Below are positions 14,437 through 22,403 of a DNA stretch of 27,247 nt, in pieces. A model generated the notes under the pieces. That model ran no database searches. It was not told the origin of the DNA and was given only the letters and a program-made list of their open reading frames with translations. The DNA is from an uncultured Acidaminococcus sp. (lineage in GTDB: Bacteria > Bacillota > Negativicutes > Acidaminococcales > Acidaminococcaceae). Position numbers and translations under genes: made by a program. The stretch spans positions 1 to 27,247 of the forward strand of contig CAJMHI010000025.1 of assembly GCA_905213155.1 (NCBI GenBank), given 5' to 3'. How positions within the stretch are numbered: the stretch's first letter is position 1; each line of letters begins with the position of its first letter.

Positions 14437-16272
14437 TTATTTGGATTTGTGAGATTTTGCATGGTTGGGCGCAACGAACTGGCCGTTTTCGTCCTTCACC
14501 AGTTTCCCGTCTTCTACCAGTGCATTGGGGCTGTAGATATCATTGATATTCCAGCAGCCCGGCGTAGGCACCACAATGTTTTCCATGGGAGCTTCTACCA
14601 GGAACGGCCGGCCTTCTTTATTGGCTTTCATGGCCATTTCCATTGCCGGTTTGAATTCATCGGCGCTCTTTACACAGATGGATTCCACGCCATAGGCTTT
14701 CGCTACGCCAGCCCAGCTGGGGCTGTAGGATTTGCCATCGGGAGTCTGGAACACGGTACCAAATTTGCTGCCGTAGTTAGCATTTTCCAACCCGGCAATG
14801 GTACCAAAGGCAGAGTTATTCATCACAACCCATGTCACAGGGATACCTTGTTCCACGGCAGTAGCCAGACAGGTGGGATTGACGCCAAAACCGCCATCAC
14901 CGGTCAAGGTAATGCAGACTTTGTCCGGAGCAGCCAGTTTGCCGCCCAGTACGGCGGAGGCACCAAAGCCCATGGTCGCCAGACCGGAGGAGTGATGGAT
15001 GCTGCCGGGTACGGTAATGTCATACTGCTGAGCCACACCATTTTTGTTCCAGCCCACATCGGTAAAGATATGTGCGTCTTCGGGGATAGTTTCCTTTACG
15101 TCTTTCAAAATCCGCTGCGGCGTCATGGGGAAACGACCATCGTTGGAAATCGCCACGTTCTGTGCCTTGAAATCGGCTCTTGCCTTGGCAATGGCTTCCC
15201 GCAGACCTTCCCGTTTAATGCCTTGTGGGCAAAGTTTTTTTGCTTCTTCCAGAATTTGTTTCAAGCCCAGTTTCAGATCGCCCACGGCACCAATGGCAAC
15301 CGGGTAGTTCCGTCCGATTTCGCTGGGATCAATATCAATCTGCAGGAATTCGGTATGATCCGGATCAAAGGTTACACCCCGATACCAGGAGGAGCTGTCT
15401 GCTTCTGCAAAACGAGTCCCCAAGCCCAGGATCACATCCGCTTTGCTGGTGAGGGAATGGGTAAATTCCATGCCCCAGAACCCAGTCTGTCCAATCATCA
15501 GCGGATGTTTGTCACTGATGCAGCCTTGGCCCATCAAGGTACGGGATACAGGAATATCCAGGAATTCAGCCAGTGCTGCCAATTCTTCAGAAGCTTGTGC
15601 CAGCAGGATACCGCCGCCAGCATGGAGCACCGGGCGTTTTGCTTCTACTAATTTTTTAGCAATGGCTTTAGCAGCTTCCGGATCCAGGGCCGGTTTCATG
15701 GTGATATGGCTGTCATGATAGGTCCGATCCCAGATGTAATCTTCCACTTCCCGGGAGAAAATATCCATAGGAACGTCAATCAGCACAGGGCCAGGACGGC
15801 CGGATTCTGCCAGACGGAACGCCTTATCCATGATTTCAGCCATGGATTCCGGATCGTCCACACGCCAGGCCCGTTTTACCACCGGCTCCAGGATCTTGTA
15901 CTGGCTGCCGTCTTCGTGCATATTTACTTCCTGATGGGGATGTTTGCCAAAATAGTAAGTAGGCACGTCCCCGGCGATAACCACCATAGGAATAGAGTCA
16001 AATGCCGCATTGGCTACACCAGTCAATACGTTGGTCAGCCCTGGCCCAAGGTGGCAAAGGGCCACAGAAGCCTTGTGGGTAATCCGTGCATAACCGTCTG
16101 CCGCAGTAGAAGCTACGGCTTCGTGCCGGTTGGAAATAAATTTAACTTTTTTGCTGCGGCTGAGGGCGTCCAGCATACCAATGACAGTATGGCCGCACAG
16201 ACCGAAGACGTATTTTACATCCCGTCTTTCCAGGTAGTCCACCATCAGATCCGCTATCAGTTTCTTTGCCAT
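14437..16272 (-). CDS. thiamine-diphosphate enzyme, acetolactate-synthase-like
   Basis: A 611-residue three-domain ThDP enzyme of the acetolactate synthase/pyruvate oxidase/decarboxylase superfamily. The Pyr domain (1-175) keeps the catalytic Glu51 in NRHEAVAST. The middle domain covers about 195-350. The PP domain carries the ThDP/Mg motif from Gly458-Asp-Gly (TGDGGFG) to Asn485-Asn486 (NNSAFG). A C-terminal extension (about 565-611, ending HAKSHKSK) is longer than in housekeeping synthases. No small regulatory subunit or ilv gene is adjacent, so branched-chain synthesis is unlikely. It more plausibly decarboxylates or ligates a 2-oxo acid of the catabolic route. AGGAGG lies inside the last codons of the LysR gene, two bases of gap between the genes, so translation is coupled. 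Confidence 0.88.
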   Translation of the reverse strand: MAKKLIADLMVDYLERRDVKYVFGLCGHTVIGMLDALSRSKKVKFISNRHEAVASTAADGYARITHKASVALCHLGPGLTNVLTGVANAAFDSIPMVVIAGDVPTYYFGKHPHQEVNMHEDGSQYKILEPVVKRAWRVDDPESMAEIMDKAFRLAESGRPGPVLIDVPMDIFSREVEDYIWDRTYHDSHITMKPALDPEAAKAIAKKLVEAKRPVLHAGGGILLAQASEELAALAEFLDIPVSRTLMGQGCISDKHPLMIGQTGFWGMEFTHSLTSKADVILGLGTRFAEADSSSWYRGVTFDPDHTEFLQIDIDPSEIGRNYPVAIGAVGDLKLGLKQILEEAKKLCPQGIKREGLREAIAKARADFKAQNVAISNDGRFPMTPQRILKDVKETIPEDAHIFTDVGWNKNGVAQQYDITVPGSIHHSSGLATMGFGASAVLGGKLAAPDKVCITLTGDGGFGVNPTCLATAVEQGIPVTWVVMNNSAFGTIAGLENANYGSKFGTVFQTPDGKSYSPSWAGVAKAYGVESICVKSADEFKPAMEMAMKANKEGRPFLVEAPMENIVVPTPGCWNINDIYSPNALVEDGKLVKDENGQFVAPNHAKSHKSK

Positions 16273-16274
16273 CT

Positions 16275-17216
16275 TTATTCCTCCTGTGAGTTTCTTTCTG
16301 TAGGAACCCCTGCCAAATACAAGCGTTCCAAATACTGGTTCAACACGTCGCCGCTGCGGACCACGTAATTTTTAAAATATTCCACAGCCGGCACCGCATA
16401 CCGTTCCTTGTTCCACTGGAGATACAACTTGCGTTTGGGTGTTTCTCCCAGCGGAATGACTTTTGTCCCATAGGGAACGCCCGTCAAAGGATACGGCACA
16501 ATGGACAGCCCGTAGCTTGCTGCTACAAAACCGTAAATCACCACATCATTGGGGCTTTCCATTACCACTTTTATAGTGATGCCCCGTTTGGTAAATGCTT
16601 CTCGTACCTGCTTGGAAATCTGCCCGGAGGCATCAAAGGAGACGAAATTTTGTCCTTGAAAATCCTCCAGCCGCAAGCTCTTTCGGCAGGCAAAAGGATG
16701 TCGCTCCGGCACCAAGGCAACCAGTGCATGTTCCCCAATATAACAGCTCCCGATTTGGGGGCTGTCGATTTTTGTGCATAAGATCAGATCCAGCTTGCCT
16801 TCCAAAAGATCTTTCCGCAGGTTATACCAGCCGCGGGAACTATACTGAAACTGTACCCCTACCCGATTGGTTTCGCTGCGATAGCGGATCATCAAATCCG
16901 TGGCAAACGCCTCGATAGAGTAAAATCCACCCAGCATAATGGTCCCTTTATTGGGATCCAAGTATTCTTTCAGGGTGTCTATGCCGGCTTCCAGCGTATT
17001 CAGTGTCTTTTTAGCGTAGGGAAGAAAGAGCTGTCCGTATTTGGTCAGCTGGACATTTCTCCCCTTCCGCTCAAAAAGCTTGGTACCCAGTTCCCGTTCC
17101 ATATCCCGCATGGCATGGCTCAGGTTGGACTGGCTCACCCGGAGGCGTTCCGCCGCCCGGGTGTAGTGTTCCAGTTCCGCTATAGTCGTAAAGTAGTACA
17201 GCCACTGGAGTTGCAT
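16275..17216 (-). CDS. LysR-type regulator embedded in the catabolic cluster
   Basis: A 313-residue LysR regulator. The HTH (1-60) has HYTRAAERLRVSQSNLSHAMRDME and ELGTKLFERKGRNVQLTKYG, followed by the effector domain ending with LSIVPYPLTG. It resembles the LysR at 247-1155. Unusually for the family it lies co-directionally in the middle of its presumed target cluster, between the TRAP receptor gene and the ThDP gene. Its final codons hold the ribosome site of the ThDP gene. GGGAG precedes its own ATG. It probably senses the imported substrate or a product and regulates both halves of the cluster. Confidence 0.92.
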   Translation of the reverse strand: MQLQWLYYFTTIAELEHYTRAAERLRVSQSNLSHAMRDMERELGTKLFERKGRNVQLTKYGQLFLPYAKKTLNTLEAGIDTLKEYLDPNKGTIMLGGFYSIEAFATDLMIRYRSETNRVGVQFQYSSRGWYNLRKDLLEGKLDLILCTKIDSPQIGSCYIGEHALVALVPERHPFACRKSLRLEDFQGQNFVSFDASGQISKQVREAFTKRGITIKVVMESPNDVVIYGFVAASYGLSIVPYPLTGVPYGTKVIPLGETPKRKLYLQWNKERYAVPAVEYFKNYVVRSGDVLNQYLERLYLAGVPTERNSQEE

Positions 17217-17263
17217 GGTTTCTGCTCCCTTCCGCTTCGCACGATCTCTTCTCTAGTGCTTTC

Positions 17264-17293
17264 ATCATCGCACAGAGTCGCACCTTTTGGCAA
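17264..17293 (-). promoter_or_regulatory. weak promoter candidate before the embedded LysR gene
   Basis: On the minus strand TTGCCA (17288-17293) and GATGAT (17264-17269) are 18 bases apart in the 106-base gap between the TRAP receptor and LysR genes. The -10 matches four of six bases. It would let the LysR and downstream enzymes be expressed apart from the transporter. Confidence 0.25.
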
Positions 17294-17322
17294 GCGTCTA
17301 AAGCAGCGCAGATAAAGTCACG

Positions 17323-18402
17323 TTACTTAGAGGCCGCATCCAGTTCTTTCGTCAGGAGACTGCCAAGGCCATTCACGTCTTTATCAATCTTTTCGTTCAG
17401 GGCTTTTACACCAGGCAGAGCCAGTACTTGATCAAAGAAGTCCTTATTGTAGGTAATGATGGTCATACCCTTCTTCTTCAGGTCTTCCTGGTTCTTCTTA
17501 TCCACGTCACCCAATTTACCAGCCATTTCCTTCCGCGCTTCTTCTACAGCCTGGTTCAAAGCTTTCTGGTAAGCGGGATCCAGGGCGTCATAAGCTTTTT
17601 TGTTGATGGCAATCTGGTTGGCATAGAGGATATGGTTGGTATCGGCCAAATATTTCTGCACTTCGTTGAAGTTTGCAGATACGACGGTGTCTGCTGCGTT
17701 TTCTTCTGCTTCTACGGTACCGCTCTGGAGAGCAAAGTACACTTCAGGCCAAGCCAGCGGAGTGGGGTTAGCGCCCAAGGCAGTCCAGAACGCCATATGG
17801 TTCTTGTTGCTCATGGTACGAATCTTCAGGCCCTTGAAGTCATTTAAGGTATTCAAGGCTCTATTGGCAGTGGTCAGACGGAAGGTGGCATTTTGCAGAA
17901 TACCCAGGTAATGCAACCCGGCTTTTTCATAAGCTGCGGACAATTTCTTGCGGAATTCCCCATCTCCGTTCAGGACTTTGTCGATGGTTTTTCCGTCATA
18001 TTTAGCAAAAGCCATAGGCATATCAAACACAGCCGTTTCCGGAATGATGGCAGTCACAGGTGCCATCTGCATCACAACGATCTGGATATCGTTGGACTTA
18101 ATCTGCCGGAGCAGGTCTTCGTCGCCGCCTAGTTCAGAGTTAGGATGGTAATCAATCTTAAATTTACCACCAGTGATTTTTTCCACGTTCTTGGCAACCA
18201 GTTCACCAAATTGTTGTCCTGCAGCGCCTTTACCAGCCGAATCTGCGCCGATCATTTCGACAGCTTTCAGTTTGGAATAGTCTCCGCTGCCACCGGAAGA
18301 AGCACTCTTTTCTTCGCCGCCACCGCAGCCTGCCACAGACAGGGCCAGGATGCTGGCCATAATCAAACCGGCAACTTTTTTCCAAGCACGTTTGCTTTCC
18401 AT
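17323..18402 (-). CDS. dctP: TRAP transporter substrate-binding lipoprotein, DctP family
   Basis: A 359-residue extracytoplasmic solute receptor. From the ATG at 18402 it has a lipoprotein signal with lipobox SVAGC (Cys26) and then a Gly/Ser linker. The DctP core has NSELGGDEDLLRQIKSNDIQIVVMQ and FKGLKIRTMSN, whose Arg is the conserved carboxylate-binding residue, so the ligand is an organic acid. A GTG at 18408 is an alternative start: AAGGAGG is four bases from the GTG and ten from the ATG. It is the last of the three TRAP genes, 42 bases after DctM, matching the Q-M-P order. Family members bind C4-dicarboxylates, sialic and other sugar acids or aromatic acids; this ligand is unknown. Confidence 0.92.
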   Translation of the reverse strand: MESKRAWKKVAGLIMASILALSVAGCGGGEEKSASSGGSGDYSKLKAVEMIGADSAGKGAAGQQFGELVAKNVEKITGGKFKIDYHPNSELGGDEDLLRQIKSNDIQIVVMQMAPVTAIIPETAVFDMPMAFAKYDGKTIDKVLNGDGEFRKKLSAAYEKAGLHYLGILQNATFRLTTANRALNTLNDFKGLKIRTMSNKNHMAFWTALGANPTPLAWPEVYFALQSGTVEAEENAADTVVSANFNEVQKYLADTNHILYANQIAINKKAYDALDPAYQKALNQAVEEARKEMAGKLGDVDKKNQEDLKKKGMTIITYNKDFFDQVLALPGVKALNEKIDKDVNGLGSLLTKELDAASK

Positions 18403-18450
18403 AATCACAATTCCTCCTTTTTTCTCTCACACAATGGTTCCGTCAACAAC

Positions 18451-19749
18451 TTACTTTAACAAACTTGGTAGATACGTAGACAGTGCAGGGATGTAGGTAA
18501 TGGCAAACAAGGCAATCACGAAAGCGATGATAAAGGGCAGTGCTTTTTTAGCCACATCCATGGGCTGCTCCTGGGCAATATTCCCAGCCACGAACAAGTC
18601 CAGTCCAAACGGCGGCGTTGCAAGGCCGATGGACAAGCAGCAAACCAGCACAACGCCCAGGTGTACCGGATCCACGCCCAATTTTACGCAGGCCGGCAGC
18701 AGTACCGGTGCCAAAATGATGATGGCAGGCCCGGTATCCATAACCATCCCCAGCAGGAAGAAGATAATGACCAGTACGGTCAGGACAGTAAAGCTGGAGT
18801 GGAAATTTCCCAGGATAAAGCTTTCTACGGCGCGGGTCGCCCGTGTCAGGGACAGTACACGGCCGAAAGCCGTTGCAAAGGCCAGAACGAAAGCCAGCCC
18901 GCCATAGGTCTTAACAGATTCACACAACATAGGAATCAGTTCATTGAGCTTCATGGTCTTGTAAATTAAGAGGGAAACAATCAGTGCATAGAATACGGAT
19001 ACCGTCGCAGCTTCCGTCGGAGTCGTCCAGCCGGTATAAATACCACCCAGTACAATCACCGGACACAAGAGCGCCCAGAAGCTGTCTTTAAACAGTTTGA
19101 AGAAGCCTTCACTGGAAAGCTCATCCATACGGGCTTTAATTTTTTCTTTGTCTTCCCCGTTTCTCGCACAGTAGAAGACCGCGTAGGCCATGAGGGCCAC
19201 ACCAATCAGAATGCCGGGCAGTACGCCGCCCAGGAACAAGTCACCAGTGGAAACACCGGTTGCCAAAGAATACAGCACAAACGGAATGGAAGGCGGAATG
19301 ATAACGCCCAGGCCGCCGGCTACTGCAATAAGGCCTGCGCTCCAAGTGCGATCATATCCCAGATCCGTAAGGAACGGTACGCACATGGCGCCTACGGCTG
19401 CCGTCGTGGCAGGACCGGAACCAGAAATGGCTCCGTAGAACAAACAGGTGAGAATCACGGCGCAAGGCAAACCACCGGTAATCCGACCGGCAAAGAAAGC
19501 GAAGAAGTTAAACAGTTTCCGAGAAATACCGCCTTTGGCCATAATGACGCCGCCCAGGATGAACAGGGGTACCGCCAGAATCGGTGTGGAGTTGGCACCG
19601 GAAAACGTATTGTTCAGCAGCTGTACAATACTGCCGCCACGGTGAAGCAACTCAATCGGGGCCACAGACCCCAGAATCATACTGATGGCAATAGGAATAG
19701 AGAGAGCAATGGTCACCAGGAAGACTACAAATACCATTAGTGCTGCCAT
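18451..19749 (-). CDS. dctM: TRAP transporter large membrane subunit, DctM
   Basis: A 432-residue, roughly 12-helix sodium-coupled membrane subunit. Family hallmarks are GAISGSGPATTAAVGAM (about residues 110-126), GGLGVIIPPSIPFVLY (about 146-161) and GMVMDTGPAIIILAPVLLP in the second half. With the small DctQ subunit it moves the acid handed over by the DctP receptor. The ATG at 19749 lies two bases past the DctQ stop; a GTG at 19755 overlapping that stop is an alternative, and AAGGAG serves both. The coupling implies fixed stoichiometry. Confidence 0.93.
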   Translation of the reverse strand: MAALMVFVVFLVTIALSIPIAISMILGSVAPIELLHRGGSIVQLLNNTFSGANSTPILAVPLFILGGVIMAKGGISRKLFNFFAFFAGRITGGLPCAVILTCLFYGAISGSGPATTAAVGAMCVPFLTDLGYDRTWSAGLIAVAGGLGVIIPPSIPFVLYSLATGVSTGDLFLGGVLPGILIGVALMAYAVFYCARNGEDKEKIKARMDELSSEGFFKLFKDSFWALLCPVIVLGGIYTGWTTPTEAATVSVFYALIVSLLIYKTMKLNELIPMLCESVKTYGGLAFVLAFATAFGRVLSLTRATRAVESFILGNFHSSFTVLTVLVIIFFLLGMVMDTGPAIIILAPVLLPACVKLGVDPVHLGVVLVCCLSIGLATPPFGLDLFVAGNIAQEQPMDVAKKALPFIIAFVIALFAITYIPALSTYLPSLLK

Positions 19750-19751
19750 AC

Positions 19752-20306
19752 TCACTCATCTCCTTCCTGGGCCATAGCAGCTTCTTTAGCTGCATCCTGC
19801 ATAGTCTGTTCTACAGTGGACAATTCCACTTCGTTAAATTTCTTAATGTGAATAATGATCATCTGGATGCCCCGGATTACGGCCAGGAAAAATCCGATCA
19901 CCATAAACACGTACACAAAGGACATGGACCACTGCATAGCAGGGGAAATTTCGTGGCTGGCGGCAATGTTCTCATAAACTTCCAGGGAATAATACCCTAA
20001 GTAGGCCATGCTTAGCATAGTCACCGCATCCACTGTCAGGTTCACGATTTTTTTCAACGTATTAGGGAGCAGATCTTTCAGTACCCCCACCCGCAGCATA
20101 TTTTCCATACGGATGGTGTAGGGCAGGGAAATGAATACGCTCCAGATCCACATGAACCGGCAGAATTCTTCTGCCCAGGTCAGGGAGGTCATACCGGGAA
20201 TTTTCCGGACGATAACCTGGATCATACTAACACAGGCAATCAGGACCAGCATGATGACCAGGAAGGTCTCTTCCAGGTGATCATCCAGCCAGTGTATGAG
20301 TTTCAT
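19752..20306 (-). CDS. dctQ: TRAP transporter small membrane subunit, DctQ
   Basis: A 184-residue four-helix membrane protein. The second helix region carries TWAEEFCRFMWIWSVFI, the conserved W-x-E-E...W-x-x-x-x motif of DctQ proteins. The hydrophilic C-terminal tail after residue 155 is long and acidic. AAGGAGG precedes the ATG. It begins 36 bases after the AroE-like gene, so transporter and enzymes form one transcript. Confidence 0.9.
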   Translation of the reverse strand: MKLIHWLDDHLEETFLVIMLVLIACVSMIQVIVRKIPGMTSLTWAEEFCRFMWIWSVFISLPYTIRMENMLRVGVLKDLLPNTLKKIVNLTVDAVTMLSMAYLGYYSLEVYENIAASHEISPAMQWSMSFVYVFMVIGFFLAVIRGIQMIIIHIKKFNEVELSTVEQTMQDAAKEAAMAQEGDE

Positions 20307-20342
20307 CAGACGTTCCTCCTTTGTCTCTGCACGCAGCAGTTT

Positions 20343-21209
20343 TTATTTTTCACCGTTTTTTTCGGCCAGAATATCTAAGAGTTCCTGCCGCATGGCTTCC
20401 ACCGGAGCCTTTTGCCCGCTCCACAGTTCCACCTGGGCTGTGCCCTGGTACAGGCTCATGGAAAGGCCATTCAGTACCTTACAGCCGGCAGCTTCTGCAT
20501 CCATAAGGAATTGGGTTTTAGCCGGATTGTAGCAGGCATCAAAGTAAAATTGCTCTTTCTTGATGTACTTTTTGGGCAGCGGGCTTTGGCCAATGCTTTT
20601 GCCCATGCCCACACCACTGGCATTTAAGACAATATCCGCAGCTGCCACTTTGCTGAAGTCTTCATGAGGTACAAATTCAGCCACCTGGGCGAAGTTTTTG
20701 TTGATGTCATCCACCAGTGCATGAGCGCTTTCCGGGAATAAATCCGTGATGTAAATTTTAGGCGCCCCGTGATAAGCCAGGATGGAGCACATAGCCCGTC
20801 CAGCACCGCCGCTGCCAAAGCAGAAGAACACGTTTTCTGCTACCTTTACGCCGGCTTCTACCAGTGCGGTATAAAATCCTACGCCGTCCGTGTTATAGCC
20901 TTTCAGTCTGCCATCCGGCAGTTTCACCACCGTATTGCTGGAGCCCATCTTTTTGCACAGGGGGTCCAGCTCGTCCAGGTATTCCAGGACTTTCACCTTA
21001 TTGGGCTTTGTCACGGCAAACCCTGCAAATGGCATGTAGCGCAATCCGTTAACGATGTCTCCCAAGTGCTCATTGCCTGTCACTGTGTAAAAGTACAGCA
21101 TGTTTAATCCTGCAGCTTCGTAGCCTTTATTTTGCATACGGGCGGCAAAGGACTGTGCCAAAGGATCGCCTAACAACGTAATGAATTTCGTATTGATATC
21201 CGGTTTCAT
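20343..21209 (-). CDS. AroE-like (shikimate/quinate dehydrogenase family) enzyme, altered substrate site
   Basis: A 288-residue protein of the shikimate dehydrogenase fold. From the ATG at 21209, the catalytic pair is retained: Lys71 (TKPNK) and Asp108 (GYNTDG), with Asn92 in SSNTV and the nucleotide loop GSGGAGRA (about 132-139). Two substrate motifs differ from AroE: the SxSP loop near the N-terminus is LAQSFAARMQN, and the N of NVTxPxK is Ala (FAVTKPNK). It is therefore probably not the biosynthetic enzyme but oxidises or reduces a related hydroxy acid. ATG at 21212 is an alternative start. It lies between the TIM-barrel gene (gap about 16 bases) and the TRAP genes, consistent with use of the imported acid. 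Confidence 0.85.
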   Translation of the reverse strand: MKPDINTKFITLLGDPLAQSFAARMQNKGYEAAGLNMLYFYTVTGNEHLGDIVNGLRYMPFAGFAVTKPNKVKVLEYLDELDPLCKKMGSSNTVVKLPDGRLKGYNTDGVGFYTALVEAGVKVAENVFFCFGSGGAGRAMCSILAYHGAPKIYITDLFPESAHALVDDINKNFAQVAEFVPHEDFSKVAAADIVLNASGVGMGKSIGQSPLPKKYIKKEQFYFDACYNPAKTQFLMDAEAAGCKVLNGLSMSLYQGTAQVELWSGQKAPVEAMRQELLDILAEKNGEK

Positions 21210-21225
21210 CATGACCCTTCTTTCT

Positions 21226-22032
21226 TTACTGATCTACTTCCGCCAATACTTTTTTCGCATAGTTCAAACAATTTTTCACATGGCCCAGGGCCCCATATTT
21301 CTGAATATTCTCCAGGTTGGGGAGTTCAATAGAGCAGGGATGTGCCGGCAGCGCTTTGAGAATCCGTACCAAGGGAATCGCTCCCAGTCCCGGATATTCC
21401 CGGGCACCCCGCATGACTTCCGGCCGTTCCATCATATAGTAATCTTTCGGGCAGTCGCACAAATGGATGAGACCAAACCGGTCCGGCGCAATGGCCTGAA
21501 TTTCTTCCGGTGTTTCCTGGGCCCAGTACACATACAGCATGTCCAGGAAGAGTTTCAAATTCGGTGCCTTCACCTTCTCCTGCATGGCTTTGGCCCCTGC
21601 CAGATTCCGTATCCGGGAAATGGCCGGATATTCCAGATTAACTGTCAGCCCGAATTCCGCAGCCTGTTCGCAGATTTTACCGTAGCACTCCACGGCAAAG
21701 CTTTCATCCTTGCTCCAGTCACTGGAGAGCACATCTGTAGCGCCCAGTTCCGCACCTTTTTCAAAAGCTGCCCGGTAATCCACCGGGATATCTTCCCGCA
21801 CCCGTACCAGTTCAATATCCAGCAGCGGCAAACCGGTTTCTTTCAGCGCTTGTTGGATCTTTTTAAACAGTTCCGAATCCCCCACCAGATCATTCTGGGG
21901 TTCTCCTGCTTGTCCCATAGGGATGGTCCGCAAACTGACAGAGTCATAGCCGGCTTCTGCCGCCATATGAATCTGATCCACCGCTTCCACACCGGGAACG
22001 GTCAGATACGCCAAAGAAAATTTTCTTGCCAT
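21226..22032 (-). CDS. TIM-barrel sugar isomerase-like protein, first gene of the cluster
   Basis: A 268-residue xylose-isomerase-like TIM-barrel protein. The opening FSLAYLTVPGVEAVDQIHMAAEAGYDSVSLR and the later GEPQNDLVGD belong to a subfamily I recall from proteobacterial catabolic clusters beside shikimate-dehydrogenase-like genes. Putative metal ligands are Glu134 (NLEYP), Asp164, His190/Asp193 (LIHLCD) and Glu236 (IELPN). The usual D-x-x-H pair reads D-M-L-Y (164-167), with Tyr in place of His. The RBS TAAGGAGG is one of the strongest in the window. As promoter-proximal gene beside the AroE-like gene it may act on the same ring or sugar-acid substrate, for example as a dehydratase. Only the fold is secure. 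Confidence 0.83.
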   Translation of the reverse strand: MARKFSLAYLTVPGVEAVDQIHMAAEAGYDSVSLRTIPMGQAGEPQNDLVGDSELFKKIQQALKETGLPLLDIELVRVREDIPVDYRAAFEKGAELGATDVLSSDWSKDESFAVECYGKICEQAAEFGLTVNLEYPAISRIRNLAGAKAMQEKVKAPNLKLFLDMLYVYWAQETPEEIQAIAPDRFGLIHLCDCPKDYYMMERPEVMRGAREYPGLGAIPLVRILKALPAHPCSIELPNLENIQKYGALGHVKNCLNYAKKVLAEVDQ

Positions 22033-22325
22033 CTTCGTACCTCCTTAGAATGCAGAGTTGACGACCTTGTTTGACGGTTTATAATGTTCTGACTTTTTAA
22101 AGCAGTGCGTACAATCAGTCTTTTCTCTGCTTCGCGCGGAATGAATTATGTAATTTTGTCCCGTTTTGTTGCTTTTATTATACAAAATATATTTTATGAA
22201 TTCTAATATTCTTTTTCTATGAAATGATGAGCAAAACTCATATGAACAGTTTTTATAAAGGAATTCTATCAGAAAATTATGGTTTGCCTATGATTTCACA
22301 AAGTATTGTAGCAGATTGCAATGAT
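22033..22325 (-). promoter_or_regulatory. AT-rich regulatory gap upstream of the catabolic cluster
   Basis: This 293-base stretch holds no convincing gene. On the minus strand TATAAT (22177-22182) is a candidate -10 for the cluster, though it lies about 145 bases upstream of the first start and no clear -35 is seen. A second AT-rich site, TTATAA, lies near 22080. A leader of this length leaves room for LysR operators. The left-facing cluster begins at 22032, and the pilus operon ends at 22326 and beyond. Confidence 0.4.
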
Positions 22326-22368
22326 AAAAAAATCCGGTTCCCCAGGTTGTACCCAGGACTCCGGATCC
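22326..22368 (-). terminator. intrinsic terminator of the pilus operon
   Basis: On the minus strand ATCCGG (22361-22366) pairs with CCGGAT (22332-22337), with inner CC/GG and GGGT/ACCT-type pairs and a small loop, followed by a run of seven T (22326-22332). It lies about 35 bases past the PilO-like stop. Confidence 0.8.
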
Positions 22369-22403
22369 TATCTATCACGATACCCTATTTATTTATCGCC
22401 TGC

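Noticed and set aside
14293..15651. A 452-codon plus-strand open frame opposite the ThDP gene
   Set aside because: It is antisense to a well-conserved enzyme. Its product is rich in Phe, His, Gly and Cys as expected of a mirror frame, and it has no ribosome site or recognisable domain.
14437..16272. Housekeeping acetolactate synthase (ilvB)
   Set aside because: No ilvN/ilvH or other branched-chain gene is adjacent, and the protein has a distinct C-terminal extension.
20343..21209. Biosynthetic shikimate dehydrogenase (aroE)
   Set aside because: Substrate-binding motifs are altered and no aromatic biosynthesis gene is nearby, so a catabolic role fits better.
9693..22032. Myo-inositol degradation (IolD/IolE-type) as the role of the cluster
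   Set aside because: The ThDP and TIM-barrel proteins only share folds with IolD and IolE/IolI. No iolB, iolC, iolG or iolJ-like gene is present, and a TRAP acid transporter does not fit.
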